A DNA stretch of 64,000 nucleotides from Caprella mutica (taxonomy: Eukaryota; Arthropoda; Malacostraca; Amphipoda; Caprellidae): the NCBI GenBank assembly GCA_947561585.1, contig CANNZV010001148.1, positions 62,024 to 126,023 of the forward strand. Direction: 5' to 3'. Position 1 is the stretch's first letter. Every line of letters begins with the position of its first letter. This document shows positions 61,557 through 64,000 of this stretch, in pieces. A model generated the notes under the pieces. It was given only the letters and a program-made list of their open reading frames with translations, was not told the origin of the DNA and searched no databases. Both the position numbers and the translations under genes were made by a program.

Positions 61557-62927
61557 GGGTCAGACGGGGTATCACTACGCATACCATTTTTATGGGGTAT
61601 CACTACGCACCTCTTATAGTTTTAAAACCACTTGTTTTAACCTAAATCTGATAGAACCATAATTTCAAGCATCCTCTTTTCTCCCATAAACATCATAACA
61701 CACCATTATCCTATGATTACTTCTAGAGCTAAGTCGCGATGTATGTGGAGCTCTCAAAACGATCTGAAAAAAGTTTGCGCTGGTGATTTTTAAATCCCGC
61801 AAACTCTCCAATAGCTCTAAAACCGAGATATATAGATTCATATTGTTTCAAAATGTTAACAAAAACATTAACAGTTACATTATGTCAAATTTTCAACTTC
61901 TCAGTTTTAACGGTTTTCCCGCCACAACCGTGCGCAGTGATACCCCAGATAATTTAAAGGTAGAGGGGTATCACTGCGCATCATTAATAACAATATTTGT
62001 AAGTAAATAAATGTAAAAATAATGAGTTTTTAGCTCTTAATAAAGGCATAAATATTGAATAAGGTGTTATTCAATTATAGAATTGATTAAAAATAAACTT
62101 ACGATCGTAATAGCTATCATACATGATGTGGGGGGTATTAAGATAGGGAGAGGGGTATTTAAAGGTTCGGGTGAGAGGTTATTGAATTAAATATTTATTA
62201 ACAATAAACCAACGATCGAATTATATTACTTGATATAAGTATTTAACTAATTACGTGAAATTAAAGTGTCGAATTTGTTGTAGATTCATTAAATATGTGT
62301 TTAAAAGGTAAGGGACAATTAGATTGGGGAGAGGGCATTTAGATAGGGAAAAATACAGACATTTTGATGGTGACTGGGGGATTAAGTTGGGGGAGGGGGG
62401 GGTGTAGGGGATAGATGGGGGAAGGGGGGGGGGTAGGGGATAGATGGGGGAGAGAGAATATTTAGATGGGGGAAGAGTGGAATTTATATGGGAAAAGAGG
62501 GAGATTTCGATGAGAGGAAAGGGCAATTTAGATGGGAGGAGAGAGGGATTTAAATGGGAAGAGAAGGGGATTTAGATGGGAGGAGAGGGATATTTAGATG
62601 GTAAAAATGGAGGTTTAGATAAGGGGGAGGAGGGGTATTAAAATTAGGAGAGGAGGGATTTAGGTGGTGCAAATAAATGCTATATTTATGCAATGTGCAG
62701 TAATACCCCTTCATATGCGCATTGATACCCCTATACACTCCCTAAAAGTTGCGCACGAAAAATTGTCAATAAGTAATTCATTTATTTAGGTATTATTTCG
62801 AAATTGGTTGAGAACCATCTTCATTTATGACCATTTCATCACGAGAAGAAGAGTTTTTCTAGTACATTTTGTTTTTGAGTAAATACAGAGTTTGCGGGAT
62901 TATGCGCAGTGATACCCCGTCCGACCC
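61557..62927. mobile_element. 1.37-kb element with repeated GGGGTATCACT motif
   Basis: The ends read GGGTCAGACGGGGTATCACT and, complemented, GGGTCGGACGGGGTATCACT, with TA outside both (61555-61556, 62928-62929). The word GGGGTATCACTRCGCA recurs at about 61570, 61594, 61935 (inverted), 61966, 62699 (inverted, altered), 62719 (inverted) and 62903 (inverted). ATCCCGCAAACTCT also appears both near 61793 and, inverted, near the right end (62887). The 75-codon plus frame 61783-62010 and the minus-strand proline-rich frames inside are products of the repeats. No transposase is present, so this is a non-autonomous element of unknown family. Confidence 0.75.
62305..62665 (+). repeat. polypurine tandem array inside the 61.6-kb element
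   Basis: Imperfect units of about 17-35 bp built on GGGAGGAGAGGGATTTAGAT run for about 360 bp with almost no C on the plus strand. They include runs of 8-10 G near 62392-62440. Such G-runs could form quadruplex or triplex structures (inference). Minus-strand frames here (62251-62526, 62550-62738) read proline/serine repeats and are not genes. Confidence 0.8.
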
Positions 62928-62929
62928 TA

Positions 62930-64000
62930 TATCATCACGATACAACATCTCATCGTGTCCAAACTATGTATCATTACAAAATACTACACATGCATGCCTT
63001 GAATACCTGCAGTAGTTACGTTCGCGATAGTTCACATCTCTGCAGTCTGTAGCGTGTGCGAGTGTGTTTCTTAGCTCGCTAAATGGGGAACGGGGGATGT
63101 GCCGTCATCCAAATGTATGTGTGTGCATAAATGGCGTATTTGAATGTGATAACAATACTCTATACGAAATCGTCTATTATCAAAAATTGACTTGATGTAT
63201 CTGATTGAATTTTCTTACACATTGTCTTAATGTATTGGGTTATTCCTCGAGCCATTTTTAAACGAATTCGAAGAATATTTTTTTAAAATATAAGAGAGTC
63301 AATGAATGTGGGCATCCATCTGCCCAACCATGAATCTAGCGTTCATGGAAGTAGCGTGAAGGATAAGGTTTACATCTTTCAAGTGTTTTCTATTCACATT
63401 TTAATTCTTACATCAAATTCTTCAACATTTAATTCAATCTATTATTTTCTTCAGATGAAAGTAGGAACTGCGAAACTATAAAAAACATTTTCAACTACAA
63501 ACAACTTACTCAATAATAGATGCACAACAAATCATTGCAAGTAAGAGATAATATTGTTCCACGGAGCACTCTGGCAATAGAGTGTGGTACATCGCAGTGC
63601 CATGTATACAGAAGTGGACTAAATATAGAGAGTTATCATACGAACGTTGCGCAGTCTATTATTCAATTAGTTTGATGTGTAACGTCAATAATTCGTATAG
63701 TTAATTCAAATCGGGCATCAAGTCTTCTTCTCATTCATTTTATTATGTTATTTTCAACGGGGATGTTAAGTGGCAATTGATAATAAAATATTGCCAATAT
63801 TTTACCGCTACAGTAAAGCTGTTGATGTTACAAACGCCGCCAGCCAATGACAATCAACATGTTTTTCACCGATAACTAATGAAGGCCTCCGGTCCAGCGA
63901 AGTTAAATTATTGAAGGATGATGTCAGTACTTCGGTGACTTGTTTGGAATGTATTGAATGATAAATTACGTACTCTTTTAAGTAGTCAATTATACTGGAG
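62930..64000. other. DNA with less A+T-rich patches, no gene recognised
   Basis: Patches at 63010-63110 and 63555-63660 have more CpG and fewer A/T runs than the rest of the window and could be exonic or regulatory. I see no frame or motif to support this. Confidence 0.35.

Noticed and set aside
62251..62738. Proline/serine-rich proteins on the minus strand
   Set aside because: They are translations of the polypurine tandem array inside a transposon.
1..64000. tRNA genes
   Set aside because: I looked for paired A-box and B-box words with a clover-leaf context and saw none convincing; a covariance search would be needed to exclude them.

Overview
The window is eukaryotic and strongly A+T-rich (about 70% A+T by eye). 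It has no operons, no long uninterrupted reading frame and no rRNA or tRNA that I could recognise. It looks like intergenic or intronic DNA of an invertebrate. The dense and varied Tc1/mariner, hAT, piggyBac-like and foldback elements, mostly with TA or TTAA target sites, fit an arthropod. A parasitic copepod such as a sea louse is my best guess, from the general look of the mariner transposase; this is inference, not proof. No confident host protein-coding gene was found. Most open frames of 60-110 codons are chance frames in A+T-rich DNA or lie inside repeats.

Layout. 1-3.5 kb: unrecognised DNA with a degenerate inverted repeat (1412-2133). 3.5-6.7 kb: a foldback element whose ends are arrays of 17-bp GTCGAC-containing repeats. 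7.87-8.67 kb: a hAT-like non-autonomous element with a near-perfect 8-bp target duplication. 9.2-12.4 kb: a composite of two broken Tc1-like (DD34E) copies with about 380-bp inverted ends and a 1.25-kb foreign insert. 15.4-16.8 kb: a large foldback. 19.1-20.3 kb: a decayed mariner-like element with about 205-bp inverted repeats. 23.3-24.2 kb: an element with terminal arrays of CGACGGCGAA-like repeats. 27-33 kb: transposon scraps, one short frame that weakly resembles the SAS-6 N-terminal domain, and a hairpin end of piggyBac type.

33.7-37.4 kb and 47.7-51.4 kb: two inverted copies of one 3.7-kb element with CACTGARAGAAA ends, TA target sites, interspersed subterminal motifs and a conserved exon-like block with splice sites. 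This is the most unusual object here. Between the copies lie a possible TTAT-flanked piggyBac-like element (42.5-44.6 kb), a 24-bp tandem repeat and a 21-bp minisatellite (45.9-46.2 kb).

51.8-54.7 kb: two related mariner copies. The first is deleted and split by a piggyBac-like MITE whose TTAA site can be read from the interrupted codons. The second is complete end to end (1296 bp, TA duplication) with a DD37D transposase broken by one frameshift and two stops. 54.7-56.1 kb: a possible gene remnant with splice-like signals, a 154-bp hairpin MITE and a GC-rich island. 61.6-62.9 kb: a TA-flanked element carrying at least seven copies of a GGGGTATCACTRCGCA motif around a polypurine tandem array.

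No transposase here looks intact, so mobility would depend on enzymes encoded elsewhere. Nested insertions give a relative order: mariner copy first, piggyBac-like MITE later.
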